Shown: positions 17,498 to 27,441 of the stretch, piece by piece
How the letters are laid out: every line of letters begins with the position of its first letter
How positions within the stretch are numbered: the stretch's first letter is position 1
Assembly: GCA_000720535.1 (NCBI GenBank)
Contig: JOAZ01000022.1
Coordinates: 124,001-188,000 of the forward strand
DNA: 64,000 bases
Reading direction: 5' to 3'
From: Streptomyces halstedii
GTDB taxonomy: Bacteria > Actinomycetota > Actinomycetes > Streptomycetales > Streptomycetaceae
Notes under the pieces: model-generated
Databases searched by the model: none
Told to the model about the DNA's origin: nothing
What the model saw: only the letters and a program-made list of their open reading frames with translations
Translations under genes and position numbers: made by a program

Positions 17498-18577
17498 ATG
17501 GGTCCCCATCCTGCGGTCGCGGCGATACGCCTGGCGGTCCGCCGCGTACTCCACGACGTCGTCACCGACTACCACCGCCACATCGAGCAGGCGGGCCGCG
17601 CCGAGCTCGCCGAAGCCGGGGCCGGTGCGGGCGGGCGCGGCGGCGCGCTCCCCGAACGCCCCGGCACCCCCCTGGTCCTCGTCGCGTGCTCCGGCGGCGC
17701 CGATTCGATGGCGCTCGCCTCCGCCCTCGCCTTCGAGTCGCGCAAGCTGCCCGTCCGGGCGGGCGGGATCACCGTCGACCACAACCTCCAGCCCGGTTCC
17801 GGTCTGCGCGCCGCCGAGGTCGTCGCCCGCCTCACCGAGATGCGGCTCGACCCGGTGGAGGCCGTCGCCGTCCACGTCGGCCGCGACGGCGGACCCGAGG
17901 CCGCCGCCCGTGACGCCCGCTACGCCGCGCTGGACGCCGCCGCCGAACGCCACGGCGCGGCCGCCGTCCTCCTCGGCCACACCCGCGACGACCAGGCCGA
18001 GACCGTCCTGCTCGGCCTCGCCCGCGGCTCCGGCATCCGCTCGCTGTCCGGGATGGCCGCCGCCTCCGGACCGGCCGGCCGCTACCGCCGCCCCTTCCTC
18101 CAGCTGGACCGGCAGACCGCCCGCAAGGCCTGCCTGGTCCAGTCGCTCCCCGTCTGGGACGACCCCCACAACATCGACCCCGCCTACACCCGCTCCCGGC
18201 TGCGCCACGAGGGCCTGCCCGCCCTGGAGAAGGCCCTGGGCAAAGGTGTCGTGGAGGCCCTCGCGCGCACGGCGCAGCTCTCCCGCGACGACGCGGACGC
18301 CCTGGACACCTGGGCCGCCGACGCCGCCCGGTCGGTCCGCGACGACGACGGACGGCTGGAGTGCGCCAAACTCGCCGTCCTGCCGCCCGCGGTGCGCCGC
18401 CGGGTGCTGCGCCGAGCCGTGATCGACACGGGAGCGCCCGCCGGTTCGCTCTTCGCCCGGCACATCGAGGAAGTCGACCGGCTCATCACCGGATGGCGGG
18501 GTCAGGGGGCCATCAACCTGCCCGGACGCGTCGAGGTGCTGCGCCAGGGTGGCAGACTGGTCATCCGGCAGAGCTGA
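17498..18577 (+). CDS. tilS: tRNA(Ile)-lysidine synthetase
   Basis: A 359-residue PP-loop ATPase that attaches lysine to C34 of tRNA-Ile(CAU), changing decoding from AUG to AUA. The nucleotide loop SGGADS is at residues 65-70, followed by [27 protein letters not shown] and [19 protein letters not shown], the usual TilS signature series. Length fits the shorter actinobacterial form. It lies upstream of hpt and ftsH in the order conserved across many bacteria. The gap to hpt (about 80 bp) contains an 8-bp GC hairpin without a U-run. Confidence 0.96.
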   Translation: MGPHPAVAAIRLAVRRVLHDVVTDYHRHIEQAGRAELAEAGAGAGGRGGALPERPGTPLVLVACSGGADSMALASALAFESRKLPVRAGGITVDHNLQPGSGLRAAEVVARLTEMRLDPVEAVAVHVGRDGGPEAAARDARYAALDAAAERHGAAAVLLGHTRDDQAETVLLGLARGSGIRSLSGMAAASGPAGRYRRPFLQLDRQTARKACLVQSLPVWDDPHNIDPAYTRSRLRHEGLPALEKALGKGVVEALARTAQLSRDDADALDTWAADAARSVRDDDGRLECAKLAVLPPAVRRRVLRRAVIDTGAPAGSLFARHIEEVDRLITGWRGQGAINLPGRVEVLRQGGRLVIRQS

Positions 18578-18658
18578 GGCGCAAGCGGCCGAGGCGCGGG
18601 CGAGACGGCCGGTCCGGCCCGGGGCTCCCGGGCCCGGCAGGCACAGAAAGAGACGCGG

Positions 18659-19213
18659 GTGAACGAGAAGGACATGGGTACCGACCTTCAGTCGGTGCTC
18701 ATCACCAAGGAAGAGATCGACGCGAAGCTCGTCGAGCTGGCCGCGGAGATCGACACGGAGTACGCGGGCAAGGACCTGCTCATCGTCGGCGTGCTCAAGG
18801 GCGCGGTGATGGTGATGGCGGACCTGGCGCGCGCCCTGTCCACCCCCGTCACCATGGACTGGATGGCCGTCTCCTCGTACGGCGCGGGCACCCAGTCCTC
18901 GGGCGTCGTCCGGATCCTGAAGGACCTCGACACCGACATCAAGGGCAAGCACGTCCTGATCGTCGAGGACATCATCGACTCCGGCCTGACGCTGTCCTGG
19001 CTGCTGACCAACCTGGGCTCGCGCGAACCCGCGAGCCTGGAGGTCTGCACCCTGCTGCGCAAGCCGGACGCCGCGAAGGTCGCGATCGATGTGAAGTGGG
19101 TGGGTTTCGACATTCCCAGCGAATTCGTCGTCGGCTACGGCCTGGACTATTCGGAGAAGTACCGCAACCTCCCCTTCGTCGGCACGCTCGCCCCGCACGT
19201 CTACGGCGGCTGA
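18659..19213 (+). CDS. hpt: Hypoxanthine phosphoribosyltransferase
   Basis: A 184-residue purine salvage enzyme converting hypoxanthine or guanine with PRPP into IMP or GMP. The PRPP loop [10 protein letters not shown] is at residues 102-111; [14 protein letters not shown] and the flexible loop [11 protein letters not shown] are also present, as is the purine-contacting VKWVGFDIP. The GTG start is preferred because the reading matches homologues; an ATG five codons later is possible. The tilS-hpt-ftsH order is widely conserved. Confidence 0.97.
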   Translation: MNEKDMGTDLQSVLITKEEIDAKLVELAAEIDTEYAGKDLLIVGVLKGAVMVMADLARALSTPVTMDWMAVSSYGAGTQSSGVVRILKDLDTDIKGKHVLIVEDIIDSGLTLSWLLTNLGSREPASLEVCTLLRKPDAAKVAIDVKWVGFDIPSEFVVGYGLDYSEKYRNLPFVGTLAPHVYGG

Positions 19214-19430
19214 CCCCGCGCCGGCGGAGCGCGACCCGTCCGGCGGAAAGCGGCCCGGACGCCGGGGAACCCTCGTGGTCCCCCCGCCGTTGGAGCCTTC
19301 GTAGGCGGGTTTGTCAGACGTCCCCTGCGGTCGCGGGTGACAATGCTGGGGTACCGTCCGAAGAACAAACTTTTCTCACAGCAGCATTTACCTACGGGCA
19401 GGAGGGACGGGGCGACTTCGCTCCGTATGG

Positions 19431-21488
19431 ATGGACGTGAAGCGATACTTCCGTGGGCCGGTCATGTGGATCGTGCTGGCCGTCCTCGCCGTGGTCGTGT
19501 TGATGCAGGTCGTCGGCTCGTCGGGCGGCTACAAGACGGTGGACACCGGCAAGGTGATCCAGGCGATCAGCAAGAACCAGGTGGAGCAGGCCAAGCTGAC
19601 CACCGGTGACGAACAGATCATCAAGATCGAGCTGAAGAACAAGGAAAAGCTCAAGGGCGAGGACGGCAGCAAGTTCCAGGCCAGCTACATCGGCAACCAG
19701 GGCGTCGAGCTCGCCAACACGCTCCAGCAGAAGTTCGAGAGCGGTGACATCGAGAAGGGTTACACCGTCTCGCCGTCGAAGCAGTCGCCGTTCGTCTCGA
19801 TCCTGCTGTCGCTGCTGCCCTTCGTCCTGATCGTGGTCGTCTTCCTGTTCCTGATGAATCAGATGCAGGGCGGCGGCTCCAAGGTCATGCAGTTCGGCAA
19901 GTCCAAGGCCAAGCTGATCACCAAGGACACCCCGAAGACGACCTTCGCCGACGTGGCGGGGTCGGACGAGGCGGTCGAGGAGCTCTACGAGATCAAGGAG
20001 TTCCTCCAGGAGCCGGCGAAGTTCCAGGCCGTGGGCGCCAAGATCCCCAAGGGCGTCCTGCTCTACGGTCCGCCCGGTACGGGTAAGACGCTGCTCGCCC
20101 GCGCCGTCGCCGGCGAGGCGGGTGTGCCGTTCTACTCGATCTCCGGCTCCGACTTCGTCGAGATGTTCGTCGGTGTGGGTGCCTCCCGTGTCCGCGACCT
20201 CTTCGAGCAGGCCAAGGCGAACGCCCCGGCGATCGTCTTCGTCGACGAGATCGACGCCGTCGGCCGGCACCGCGGTGCCGGTATGGGCGGCGGCCACGAC
20301 GAGCGGGAGCAGACGCTCAACCAGCTGCTCGTCGAGATGGACGGCTTCGACGTGAAGGGCGGCGTCATCCTGATCGCCGCCACCAACCGGCCCGACATCC
20401 TGGACCCGGCCCTGCTGCGTCCCGGACGTTTCGACCGGCAGATCGCCGTGGACCGCCCGGACATGCTGGGCCGCCTGGAGATCCTCAAGGTGCACCAGAA
20501 GGGCAAGCCGGTCGCGCCCGACGTGGACCTCAACGCGGTCGCCCGCCGTACGCCCGGCTTCACCGGTGCCGACCTGTCGAACGTGCTGAACGAGGCGGCG
20601 CTCCTGACGGCGCGCAGCAACCAGAAGCTCATCGACAACAAGATGCTCGACGAGGCCATCGACCGCGTCGTGGCGGGTCCGCAGAAGCGGACCCGGATCA
20701 TGTCCGAGAAGGAGAAGAAGATCACCGCGTACCACGAGGGCGGACACGCCCTGGTCGCGGCGGCTTCCCCCCAGTCGGACCCGGTCCACAAGATCACGAT
20801 TCTCTCCCGCGGCCGCGCCCTCGGTTACACGATGGTGCTCCCGGAGGAGGACAAGTACTCCACGACGCGCAACGAGATGCTCGACCAGCTGGCGTACATG
20901 CTGGGCGGGCGCGCGGCCGAGGAGCTGGTCTTCCACGACCCGACGACCGGTGCCGCCAACGACATCGAGAAGGCCACCACCACGGCCCGCGCGATGGTCA
21001 CCCAGTACGGCATGACCGAGCGTCTCGGGGCGATCAAGTTCGGTGGTGACAACACCGAGCCCTTCGTGGGCCGGGAGGTGGGCCACCAGCGCGACTACTC
21101 GGAAGAGGTCGCGGCGCTGGTCGACGAAGAGGTCAAGAAGCTCATCGAGACCGCGCACAACGACGCGTGGGAGATCCTCGTCGAGAACCGCGACATCCTC
21201 GACGCGCTGGTCCTCGAACTCCTGGAGAAGGAGACGCTCGGCAAGGAGGAGATCGCCGAGATCTTCGCCCCGATCGTGAAGCGTCCGGCCCGTCCGGCGT
21301 GGACCGGTTCGTCCCGGCGTACTCCCTCGACCCGTCCTCCGGTCCTCTCCCCGAAGGAGCTGGCCCTGACCAACGGCGCCACCACGGCCAACGGTTCGGC
21401 CGCTTCGGAGAGCGCCCCGAAGGACATCCTCTCGAAGGACAACGGCCCGGCCCCGGAGCCGCACGACGAGGACCGTCCCGAGAGCTGA
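19431..21488 (+). CDS. ftsH: ATP-dependent zinc metalloprotease FtsH
   Basis: A 685-residue membrane-anchored AAA+ protease degrading misfolded membrane and some soluble proteins. Two transmembrane helices (about 11-28 and 121-142) flank the extracytoplasmic domain. AAA marks: Walker A GPPGTGKT at 213-220, Walker [15 protein letters not shown] region [20 protein letters not shown]. The zinc site HEGGH is at 435-439. The C-terminal tail from about residue 620 is Ala/Ser/Pro-rich and variable. The ATG fits [10 protein letters not shown] as in homologues, although GGAGG lies 25 nt upstream, so the ribosome site is weak. The 217-bp gap after hpt should hold its own promoter. Confidence 0.98.
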   Translation: MDVKRYFRGPVMWIVLAVLAVVVLMQVVGSSGGYKTVDTGKVIQAISKNQVEQAKLTTGDEQIIKIELKNKEKLKGEDGSKFQASYIGNQGVELANTLQQKFESGDIEKGYTVSPSKQSPFVSILLSLLPFVLIVVVFLFLMNQMQGGGSKVMQFGKSKAKLITKDTPKTTFADVAGSDEAVEELYEIKEFLQEPAKFQAVGAKIPKGVLLYGPPGTGKTLLARAVAGEAGVPFYSISGSDFVEMFVGVGASRVRDLFEQAKANAPAIVFVDEIDAVGRHRGAGMGGGHDEREQTLNQLLVEMDGFDVKGGVILIAATNRPDILDPALLRPGRFDRQIAVDRPDMLGRLEILKVHQKGKPVAPDVDLNAVARRTPGFTGADLSNVLNEAALLTARSNQKLIDNKMLDEAIDRVVAGPQKRTRIMSEKEKKITAYHEGGHALVAAASPQSDPVHKITILSRGRALGYTMVLPEEDKYSTTRNEMLDQLAYMLGGRAAEELVFHDPTTGAANDIEKATTTARAMVTQYGMTERLGAIKFGGDNTEPFVGREVGHQRDYSEEVAALVDEEVKKLIETAHNDAWEILVENRDILDALVLELLEKETLGKEEIAEIFAPIVKRPARPAWTGSSRRTPSTRPPVLSPKELALTNGATTANGSAASESAPKDILSKDNGPAPEPHDEDRPES

Positions 21489-21540
21489 TCACCGGCTCGG
21501 TGTGGCACCTGTCACGGGTGCTCCACCGGTCCCGGAATGG

Positions 21541-21581
21541 ATGCCGCGCCCCCCAGGTTCTAGCCTGTGGGGGCGCGGCAT
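21541..21581 (+). terminator. Hairpin downstream of ftsH
   Basis: ATGCCGCGCCCCCCAGG pairs with CCTGTGGGGGCGCGGCAT across a 6-nt loop (one bulge), followed by TTT. It probably ends the ftsH transcript before folE. Confidence 0.7.
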
Positions 21582-21670
21582 TTCGGTATGCCCGCGTGCG
21601 ATGCCCGCCGTGTTCCGTGATGTCCGGTCGGGCGCCCGCGCATGCGACAGCACAGAGGAACGAGGCACAG

Positions 21671-22276
21671 ATGACCGACCCCGTGACGCTCGACGGGCAG
21701 GGTTCGATCGGCGTATTCGACGAGAAGCGGGCCGAGGCCGCCGTACGGGAGCTCCTCATCGCGGTCGGTGAGGACCCGGACCGCGAGGGGCTGCGGGAGA
21801 CGCCGGGACGCGTCGCGCGCGCCTACAAGGAGATATTCGCGGGCCTGTACCAGGAGCCCGAGGACGTCCTGACGACCACCTTCGACCTCGGCCACGACGA
21901 GATGGTCCTCGTCAAGGACATCGAGGTGTTCAGCACGTGTGAGCACCACCTGGTGCCGTTCCGCGGCGTCGCGCACATCGGATACATCCCGGCGACCAGC
22001 GGCAAGATCACCGGGCTGTCCAAGCTGGCCCGGCTGGTGGACGTCTACGCCCGGCGGCCCCAGGTGCAGGAACGGATGACCACGCAGATCGCCGAGTCGC
22101 TGATGGCGATCCTGGAGCCGCGCGGGGTCATCGTGGTCGTCGAGTGCGAGCACATGTGCATGTCGATGCGGGGCATCCGCAAGCCCGGCGCGAAGACGCT
22201 CACCTCCGCCGTACGCGGTCAGCTGCGTGACCCGGCGACCCGCGCGGAGGCGATGAGCCTCATCATGGCGCGCTGA
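21671..22276 (+). CDS. folE: GTP cyclohydrolase I
   Basis: A 201-residue enzyme catalysing the first step of pterin synthesis, GTP to 7,8-dihydroneopterin triphosphate and formate. Zinc ligands are visible as Cys90 and His93 in [11 protein letters not shown] and Cys163 in [35 protein letters not shown] is the typical decamer-forming part. The ATG has GAGG 6 nt upstream. The following folate genes are on the opposite strand a few hundred bases away, so folE is close to the rest of the pathway but transcribed separately, behind its own region after the ftsH terminator. Confidence 0.98.
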   Translation: MTDPVTLDGQGSIGVFDEKRAEAAVRELLIAVGEDPDREGLRETPGRVARAYKEIFAGLYQEPEDVLTTTFDLGHDEMVLVKDIEVFSTCEHHLVPFRGVAHIGYIPATSGKITGLSKLARLVDVYARRPQVQERMTTQIAESLMAILEPRGVIVVVECEHMCMSMRGIRKPGAKTLTSAVRGQLRDPATRAEAMSLIMAR

Positions 22277-22286
22277 GGCGTACAGG

Positions 22287-22324
22287 CACGGGCGGTGACC
22301 GGGAATCCCCCGTCACCGCCCGTG
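22287..22324. terminator. Hairpin between folE and the DUF3180 gene
   Basis: A 13-bp perfect stem (CACGGGCGGTGAC with GTCACCGCCCGTG) and a 12-nt loop lie between convergent genes, so it can serve both strands. Confidence 0.7.
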
Positions 22325-22341
22325 TCCCGTGCGGGCCCGTG

Positions 22342-22824
22342 TCAGGCCGCGGCGGTGCTCCCGTGGTCGTCGCCGTCTTCGGGCAGTCGGCAGACGCGCT
22401 CCAGGAAGACCGCGGCGGCGACCACCGCGATGCCGGCGACGACCGCGAGCCCCGAGTAGATGGCCTGGTCGCGCCGGGGCGGAATGTCCAGATAGCCGAG
22501 CAGGAAGACGAAGACGCCGCCGTACATCCCGGCGACCAGCGACGCGACGAGCGCGCTCGCCTGCCCGAAGACCACGGCGCGCGCCGCCATGAGGGGCTCG
22601 ACGCCCTTGGCGCCGGGCCGCCGTTCCCGCTGGGCGCGCAGCCGCGACCGTATCGACAGGGCCGTGGCGAGCAGGACGACGGCGATCGCGGCGAGCACGA
22701 CGGGCGCGGCGAGGGGCACGCTCGGCAGGGACCCCAGGGAGTCCCAGAGGCGCGCTCCCGCCCAGGACAGCACCCCGGCTCCGAAGAGGATTCCGGCCAG
22801 CGGCCCGAGCCGTAGTTGCTTCAC
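22342..22824 (-). CDS. DUF3180 domain-containing membrane protein
   Basis: 160 residues with four predicted membrane helices in two pairs: about 7-28, 38-55, 87-110 and 122-141. This is the layout of DUF3180 proteins, which in actinobacteria usually accompany folate genes. A charged arginine-rich loop (RSRLRAQRERRPGAKG) joins the pairs and the C-terminus is acidic. It is the last gene of the minus-strand folate cluster, 125 bp after folK. No function is known; association with folate synthesis is by position only. Confidence 0.9.
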   Translation of the reverse strand: MKQLRLGPLAGILFGAGVLSWAGARLWDSLGSLPSVPLAAPVVLAAIAVVLLATALSIRSRLRAQRERRPGAKGVEPLMAARAVVFGQASALVASLVAGMYGGVFVFLLGYLDIPPRRDQAIYSGLAVVAGIAVVAAAVFLERVCRLPEDGDDHGSTAAA

Positions 22825-22949
22825 CGAGAGTGCCGCCCTTCGCCGCTGTGCCGGTGCGGGGCGGTGCCGTGCCGGACGCCGCCCGTGTCGTCGTACCCGG
22901 ATACCCGTCGTACCCGTGTACCTGAGCTGTGTGCCCTTGAGCCTAACGA

Positions 22950-23561
22950 CTACTCGGGCAGGCGGAGTTCCAGGTCGGCCCGGGGAAGCACGCCCTCCCT
23001 GCCGACGCCCGCCAGCAGCTCGGCGACCGGACCGGAACCGGGCAGCTGGGCCTCGGGCTCCACGTCGTGCCAGGGGGCGAGGACGAAGGCGCGCTCGTGG
23101 GCGCGCGGGTGCGGAAGGGTCAGTGACGGCTCGTCGGAGACCACGTCGGCGTACGACACGATGTCCACGTCCAGGGTCCGGGGGCCCCAGCGCTCCTCGC
23201 GGACCCGCTCGAAGGCCTCCTCGATGGCCTGGCCGCGCTCCAGCAGGGAGGACGGGGGCAGGGTCGTCTTCACCACGATCACCGCGTTGAAGTAGGACGG
23301 CTGGGAGCCGGGGTCCACGCCCCAGGGCTCCGTCTCGTACACCGGGGAGACGGCCTTGACCCGCAGACCGGGGGTGTCCTCCAGGGCGTCGATGGCCCCC
23401 TGGAGGGTCTCCAGGCGGTTGCCCAGGTTCGAGCCGAGGGCGAGCACCGCGCGTTTGGGGTTGGAGAGGGTGACGTCCGCGGCGTCCACCTGCTCGACGA
23501 CGGAGGCCGGGACCGGCTGGACGGTGGGGTCGCTCTGCCCCTCGGTGGAAAAAGCGGTCAT
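22950..23561 (-). CDS. folK: 2-amino-4-hydroxy-6-hydroxymethyldihydropteridine diphosphokinase
   Basis: A 203-residue enzyme transferring pyrophosphate from ATP to 6-hydroxymethyl-7,8-dihydropterin. Signature parts: AVLALGSNLGNRLETLQGAI, VSPVYETEPWG, YFNAVIVVKT, RWGPRTLDVDIV (catalytic loop and Mg ligands) and LPHPRAHERAFVLAPW. About 35 extra N-terminal residues precede the fold. The ATG overlaps the folB stop (ATGA), indicating translational coupling. Confidence 0.96.
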   Translation of the reverse strand: MTAFSTEGQSDPTVQPVPASVVEQVDAADVTLSNPKRAVLALGSNLGNRLETLQGAIDALEDTPGLRVKAVSPVYETEPWGVDPGSQPSYFNAVIVVKTTLPPSSLLERGQAIEEAFERVREERWGPRTLDVDIVSYADVVSDEPSLTLPHPRAHERAFVLAPWHDVEPEAQLPGSGPVAELLAGVGREGVLPRADLELRLPE

Positions 23562-23917
23562 GCTCGGCTCCGGGTGATGGTGATGGTCACGTCGTCGAAG
23601 GGGACGGTGATGGGGGCGTCCGGCTTGTGGACGACGACTTCGACCTCCTCGACCCCTTCGTGTGCGAGGCACTGGTGCGCGATGCGTTCGGCTAGGGTCT
23701 CGATCAGATCGACCGGTTCCCCCTGGACGACGGCGACGACCTCCTCCGCGACCACGCCGTAGTGCACGGTCTTCGTCAGGTCGTCGGCGGCCGCCGCGGG
23801 GCGGGTGTCGAGGCCGAGCACCAGGTCGACGATGAAGGTCTGGCCCTCTTCCCGTTCCTTGGGGAAGACACCGTGGTGTCCACGGGCCTTGAGGCCGCGC
23901 AGCGCGACACGATCCAC
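23558..23917 (-). CDS. folB: Dihydroneopterin aldolase
   Basis: A 119-residue enzyme converting dihydroneopterin to hydroxymethyldihydropterin and glycolaldehyde. Visible marks: VALRGLKARGHHGVFPKERE (substrate-binding), FIVDLVLGLDT, the TVHYGVVAEEV strand, LIETLAERIA, and VVVHKPDAPI with the catalytic Lys. The GTG start reading VDRVALRGLKARG matches homologues and has AGGAG 9 nt upstream. It overlaps folK by 4 bp. Confidence 0.95.
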   Translation of the reverse strand: MDRVALRGLKARGHHGVFPKEREEGQTFIVDLVLGLDTRPAAAADDLTKTVHYGVVAEEVVAVVQGEPVDLIETLAERIAHQCLAHEGVEEVEVVVHKPDAPITVPFDDVTITITRSRA

Positions 23918-24109
23918 GCGAATCACTCCTGCTGTTGTCGTCTCCGGTGGCACCCGCCCGTGTGCGGACGGTGGGGTGCCGTCTTTCGAATCTACCTGCG
24001 GGCACCGACACGGCCGACGAGCGGGGGGACGCGGAACGGCGCGGCAGGGACCGGGAGCGGCGTCTACCCGTGATCCGGGAATCCAATCCCCCGAGCGCGC
24101 GTCAGGCGC

Positions 24110-24589
24110 TCAGGAGGGGGTTTCCTCGTCCTCCTCGCCGGTCTCCGCCAGGACGGGGGAGCCGTGGTGCGACCAGAGCTTCCAGCCGTCCGGTGTGTGC
24201 CGGAACACGTTGGAGGCGACGACGAGCTGGCCGACGAGCGGACCGAGCGCGTCGCCCTCCTCCGCCGGGCCGCCGCTGAGGATGTTCTCGGTGCAGGTCA
24301 CCAGGGCGGTGTCACCGGTCATGGCGACCCGGACATCGGTCAGGAAGAACTGGATGTACTCGGTGTTCGCCATGATCAGCGCGTAGCTGCGCAGGACCTC
24401 GCCGCGGCCCGAGAGGACCGGCCAGCCGGGGTGGACGCAGGAGACCGTGAGGTCCTCGCCCGGCAGCCAGAGCCCCGAGAGGGCGTCGAGGTCGCCGCGC
24501 TCCACCGCCTCGTAGAACGCGGTGTTGGCCGCCTCGACGGCCCGGACGTCGGCGGCCGCCGCCTCGTGTCCGTCGCGCGGGGAGCTCAC
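24110..24589 (-). CDS. Nuclear transport factor 2 (SnoaL-like) family protein
   Basis: 159 residues with an NTF2-like alpha+beta fold: AANTAFYEAVERGDLDALSG, LWLPGEDLTVSCVHPGWP, then GRGEVLRSY and the strands VRVAMTGDTALVTCTENI and VVASNVFRHTPDGWKLWSHH. The GTG start overlaps the folP stop (GTGA), so it is translated together with folP. A conserved place in Streptomyces folate clusters suggests an accessory role in pterin metabolism, but NTF2-like proteins can be ketosteroid-isomerase-like enzymes or simple binding proteins; no catalytic residues can be assigned. Confidence 0.88.
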   Translation of the reverse strand: MSSPRDGHEAAAADVRAVEAANTAFYEAVERGDLDALSGLWLPGEDLTVSCVHPGWPVLSGRGEVLRSYALIMANTEYIQFFLTDVRVAMTGDTALVTCTENILSGGPAEEGDALGPLVGQLVVASNVFRHTPDGWKLWSHHGSPVLAETGEEDEETPS

Positions 24590-25446
24590 GCGGCTCCCTC
24601 GACGGCGCGGGCGACGCGCACCGCGTCCGCCGTGGCGCGGACCGCGTGGACCCGGACCGCCCAGGCTCCGGCGTGCGCGGAGAGGGCCGAGACCGCGGCG
24701 GTCGCCGCGTCGCGCTCCCGGGCCGGCGGCGGGGTGCCGTCCGGGCCGGCCAGGACGTGCCCGAGGAACCGCTTCCGGGAGGCGGCGACGAGCAGCGGCC
24801 GGCCCAGCTCGCGCAGCCGGTCCAGGTGGGCGACGAGGGCGAGGTCCTGGGCGGCGTTCTTGGCGAAGCCGAGCCCCGGGTCGATCACCAGGCTCTCCGG
24901 GTCCACCCCGCCCCCGATCACCGCGTCCATGCGCGAGCGCAGCTCCGTGAGGACCTCGGAGACCACGTCCCCGTACACCGCGCGGCTGTTCATCGACTCG
25001 CTGAAACCGCGCCAGTGCATCACGACGAACGGCACCCCGGCGGCGGCCACGACCGGGATCATGTCCGGGTCCGCGAGGCCGCCGCTCACGTCGTTGACCA
25101 GGGTGGCCCCGGCGGCGACCGCCTGTTCGGCGACCTCGGCGCGCATGGTGTCCACGGAGAGGGTGACGCCCTCGGAGGCCAGCCCCCGTACGACGGGGAT
25201 CACCCGGCGCAGCTCCTCCGAGGCGTCCACCCGGCTGGCGCCGGGGCGGGTGGACTCGCCGCCGACGTCGATCAGGTCCGCCCCCTCGGCCACGAGTTCG
25301 AGGCCGTGCTTGATCGCCGCCGTGGTGTCGAACCAGTGGCCGCCGTCCGAGAAGGAGTCGGGCGTCACATTGACGACACCCATGACCGCGCAGCGGTCCC
25401 ATACCGGCAGACCCCGCACCGTGCCCCGTCCTCGCAACGTACTCAT
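24586..25446 (-). CDS. folP: Dihydropteroate synthase
   Basis: A 286-residue TIM-barrel enzyme joining p-aminobenzoate to the pterin pyrophosphate; the target of sulfonamides. Motifs: MGVVNVTPDSFSDGGHW (first loop), LIDVGGESTRPGAS (second loop), SVDTMRAEVA, LVNDVSGG, VIDPGLGFAKN and AASRKRFLG. All typical residues are present, giving no sign of a resistance-type change by eye. First gene of the minus-strand cluster folP-NTF2-folB-folK-DUF3180. Confidence 0.96.
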   Translation of the reverse strand: MSTLRGRGTVRGLPVWDRCAVMGVVNVTPDSFSDGGHWFDTTAAIKHGLELVAEGADLIDVGGESTRPGASRVDASEELRRVIPVVRGLASEGVTLSVDTMRAEVAEQAVAAGATLVNDVSGGLADPDMIPVVAAAGVPFVVMHWRGFSESMNSRAVYGDVVSEVLTELRSRMDAVIGGGVDPESLVIDPGLGFAKNAAQDLALVAHLDRLRELGRPLLVAASRKRFLGHVLAGPDGTPPPARERDAATAAVSALSAHAGAWAVRVHAVRATADAVRVARAVEGAA

Positions 25447-25464
25447 GGGGTCAGCCTAGAGGGA

Positions 25465-27303
25465 TCAGGCGGCCCGGACGCTCCGGTCCGAGGGCCGGTC
25501 ACCGCGGTGGTCGCAGGGGCGGGGAGCGCGGGGGCGGAACGGACGGGGCGGGACGAGGTTCACGAATCCCTCCGCCTGAAGGGCCGCGAGACCGATCCGG
25601 GGCAGCTCGCCGCCCTTGCGGAAGACCACGAAGCGGGGTTCCCAGCGCGGCCGGAACTTCGCGTTGAACTTGTACAGCGACTCGATCTGGAACCAGCGGG
25701 ACAGGAAGATCAGCAGCCCCCGCCACCAGCGCAGCACCGGGCCCGCCCCCAGCCGCTCACCGCGGGCGAGGGCGGAGCGGAACATCGCGAAGTTGAGCGA
25801 GACGCGGGTGACCGAGAGCCGGGGCGAGGCCTGGAGGGTGGCGACGATCAGGAGTTCGTTCATCCCGGGGTCGGCCGACCGGTCGCGCCGCATCAGCTCC
25901 AGCGAGAGGCCGTCCTCGCCCCACGGCACGAAGTGGATCACCGCCTTGAGGTCGCCGTACGGGGACGGGTCGTCGCCGTCCGCCCCGGCCAGATGGGCGG
26001 TGGCGATCACGCAGTCGCCGTCGGCCTCGTCGCCGAGCCGGCCGAGCGCCATGGAGAAGCCGCGCTCGGTGTCGGTGCCCCGCCAGTCGGCGGTGGCCCT
26101 GCGGATGCGCTCCAGTTCGGTGGCGCCGATGTCGCGGACGCGCCGGACGCGGGTCTCGTAGCCGTTACGTTCGATGCGTTTGACCATCTGGCGTACGTTG
26201 CGCATCGCGCGTCCGGCGAGGGAGAAATCCGCGACGTCCACCACCGCCTCGTCGCCGATCTCCAGCGCGGTCAGGCCCGTCTCGCGGGTCCACACCTCGC
26301 CGCCGGTCTCGCTGCACCCCATGACCGCCGGGGTCCAGGAGTGGGCCCGCGCCTCGTCCATGAAGCGTTCGATGGCGCCCGGCCAGGCCTCCACGTCGCC
26401 GATCGGGTCGCCCCCGGCGAGCATCACCCCGGAGACCACGCGATAGCAGACGGCGGCCTTGCCGCTGGGCGAGAAGACCACGCTCTTGTCGCGGCGGAGC
26501 GCGAAGTACCCCAGGGAGTCCCGGCCGCCGTGCCGCTCCAGCAGGGTCCGCAGCCGTGCCTCGTCCGCCTCGTCGAGCCGGGCGGCGGGGTGTTCGGGCC
26601 GGAAGGCGAAGTAGATCGTGGTGACGGCGGTCAGCAGGCCGAGCGAGCCCAGGGAGTACGCCACCGTCCACGAGGTCGCCCCCCTGTAGTCGACGGGCCC
26701 CTCCAGGCCGAACAGGCCGTACAGCACGTGCTGGAGCCGGTCGGCTATGGAGGGGTCGCCCACCACCCGGCCCGGGTGGACGCTGACGATGACGAGGCCC
26801 AGGGCGAGCGATCCGGCCCCGAGGAGGAAGAAGTTGGCCAGGGCGCGCCAGCGGCTCCGGGGGTCCGGGAGGGCGGCGAACTCGGCCCGGTGGCGGATCA
26901 GCAGGAAGCAGAGCGCGAGGGAGAGCAGCACACCGAGGATGGAATGGCGGTAGGAGAACTGCGCCACGGCGCCCGCGGGCAGCAGGATGACGGCGGACCG
27001 CCAGGCCCGCCGTTTGCGCCGTTTGATGCCGTGGGCGAGCAGGAGGAGCAGGACGCCCGAACTGAGCGACAGCGCCGCGGCGAAGGGGCCGAGCGCGCCG
27101 GGGAGCACCTCGGCGAGGGTGTGCATCCGGCTGTGCCGGAAGCCGGGGAAGACGCCCGCGGCGACGTCGATCAGACCGACGGCCGCGCACGCGCCGCCCA
27201 CCAGGAGCGGCACCGACTCCGGCCGTGGGCCGCGGAGGAACCTGCGACGCCGGCTCTCCTGCGGAACCATTCCTGATTTATCACTATCTACCGTGACAGA
27301 CAT
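25465..27303 (-). CDS. Phosphatidylglycerol lysyltransferase-domain (MprF/LPG synthase-like) membrane protein
   Basis: A 612-residue protein. Residues about 30-235 hold around six membrane helices; the rest is the cytoplasmic DUF2156 aminoacyl-transferase domain (YFALRRDKSVVFSPSGKAAV, GDPIGD, LAGRAMRNVRQMVKRIERNG, GMNELLIVATL, then FNAKFRPRWEPRFVVF). This domain transfers an amino acid from aminoacyl-tRNA to phosphatidylglycerol, lowering membrane negative charge and resistance to cationic peptides. Unlike mycobacterial LysX it has no fused lysyl-tRNA synthetase and no OB domain. Which amino acid is used is unknown. It is divergent from the esterase gene and ends 18 bp before folP. Confidence 0.88.
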   Translation of the reverse strand: MSVTVDSDKSGMVPQESRRRRFLRGPRPESVPLLVGGACAAVGLIDVAAGVFPGFRHSRMHTLAEVLPGALGPFAAALSLSSGVLLLLLAHGIKRRKRRAWRSAVILLPAGAVAQFSYRHSILGVLLSLALCFLLIRHRAEFAALPDPRSRWRALANFFLLGAGSLALGLVIVSVHPGRVVGDPSIADRLQHVLYGLFGLEGPVDYRGATSWTVAYSLGSLGLLTAVTTIYFAFRPEHPAARLDEADEARLRTLLERHGGRDSLGYFALRRDKSVVFSPSGKAAVCYRVVSGVMLAGGDPIGDVEAWPGAIERFMDEARAHSWTPAVMGCSETGGEVWTRETGLTALEIGDEAVVDVADFSLAGRAMRNVRQMVKRIERNGYETRVRRVRDIGATELERIRRATADWRGTDTERGFSMALGRLGDEADGDCVIATAHLAGADGDDPSPYGDLKAVIHFVPWGEDGLSLELMRRDRSADPGMNELLIVATLQASPRLSVTRVSLNFAMFRSALARGERLGAGPVLRWWRGLLIFLSRWFQIESLYKFNAKFRPRWEPRFVVFRKGGELPRIGLAALQAEGFVNLVPPRPFRPRAPRPCDHRGDRPSDRSVRAA

Positions 27304-27441
27304 CGCTTCCTGTGGCCTCGCGCGAGATTCTCGGGTCCGTCGGCCGAAGCCCTACGGACGGTGTGCCCTCTAGGACGAGTTATCTCCGGAGCGGGTTCAT
27401 CCGCTACCCGGAAATTCCTGCACAGAAAGCTCATTCGCACC

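Noticed and set aside
18615..18640. GC hairpin (GGCCCGGG-GCT-CCCGGGCC) between tilS and hpt as a terminator
   Set aside because: Only 8 bp of stem in an extremely GC-rich stretch and no U-run; too weak to call.
19392..21464. A 690-codon frame antisense to ftsH
   Set aside because: Low-complexity translation and complete overlap with a certain FtsH.
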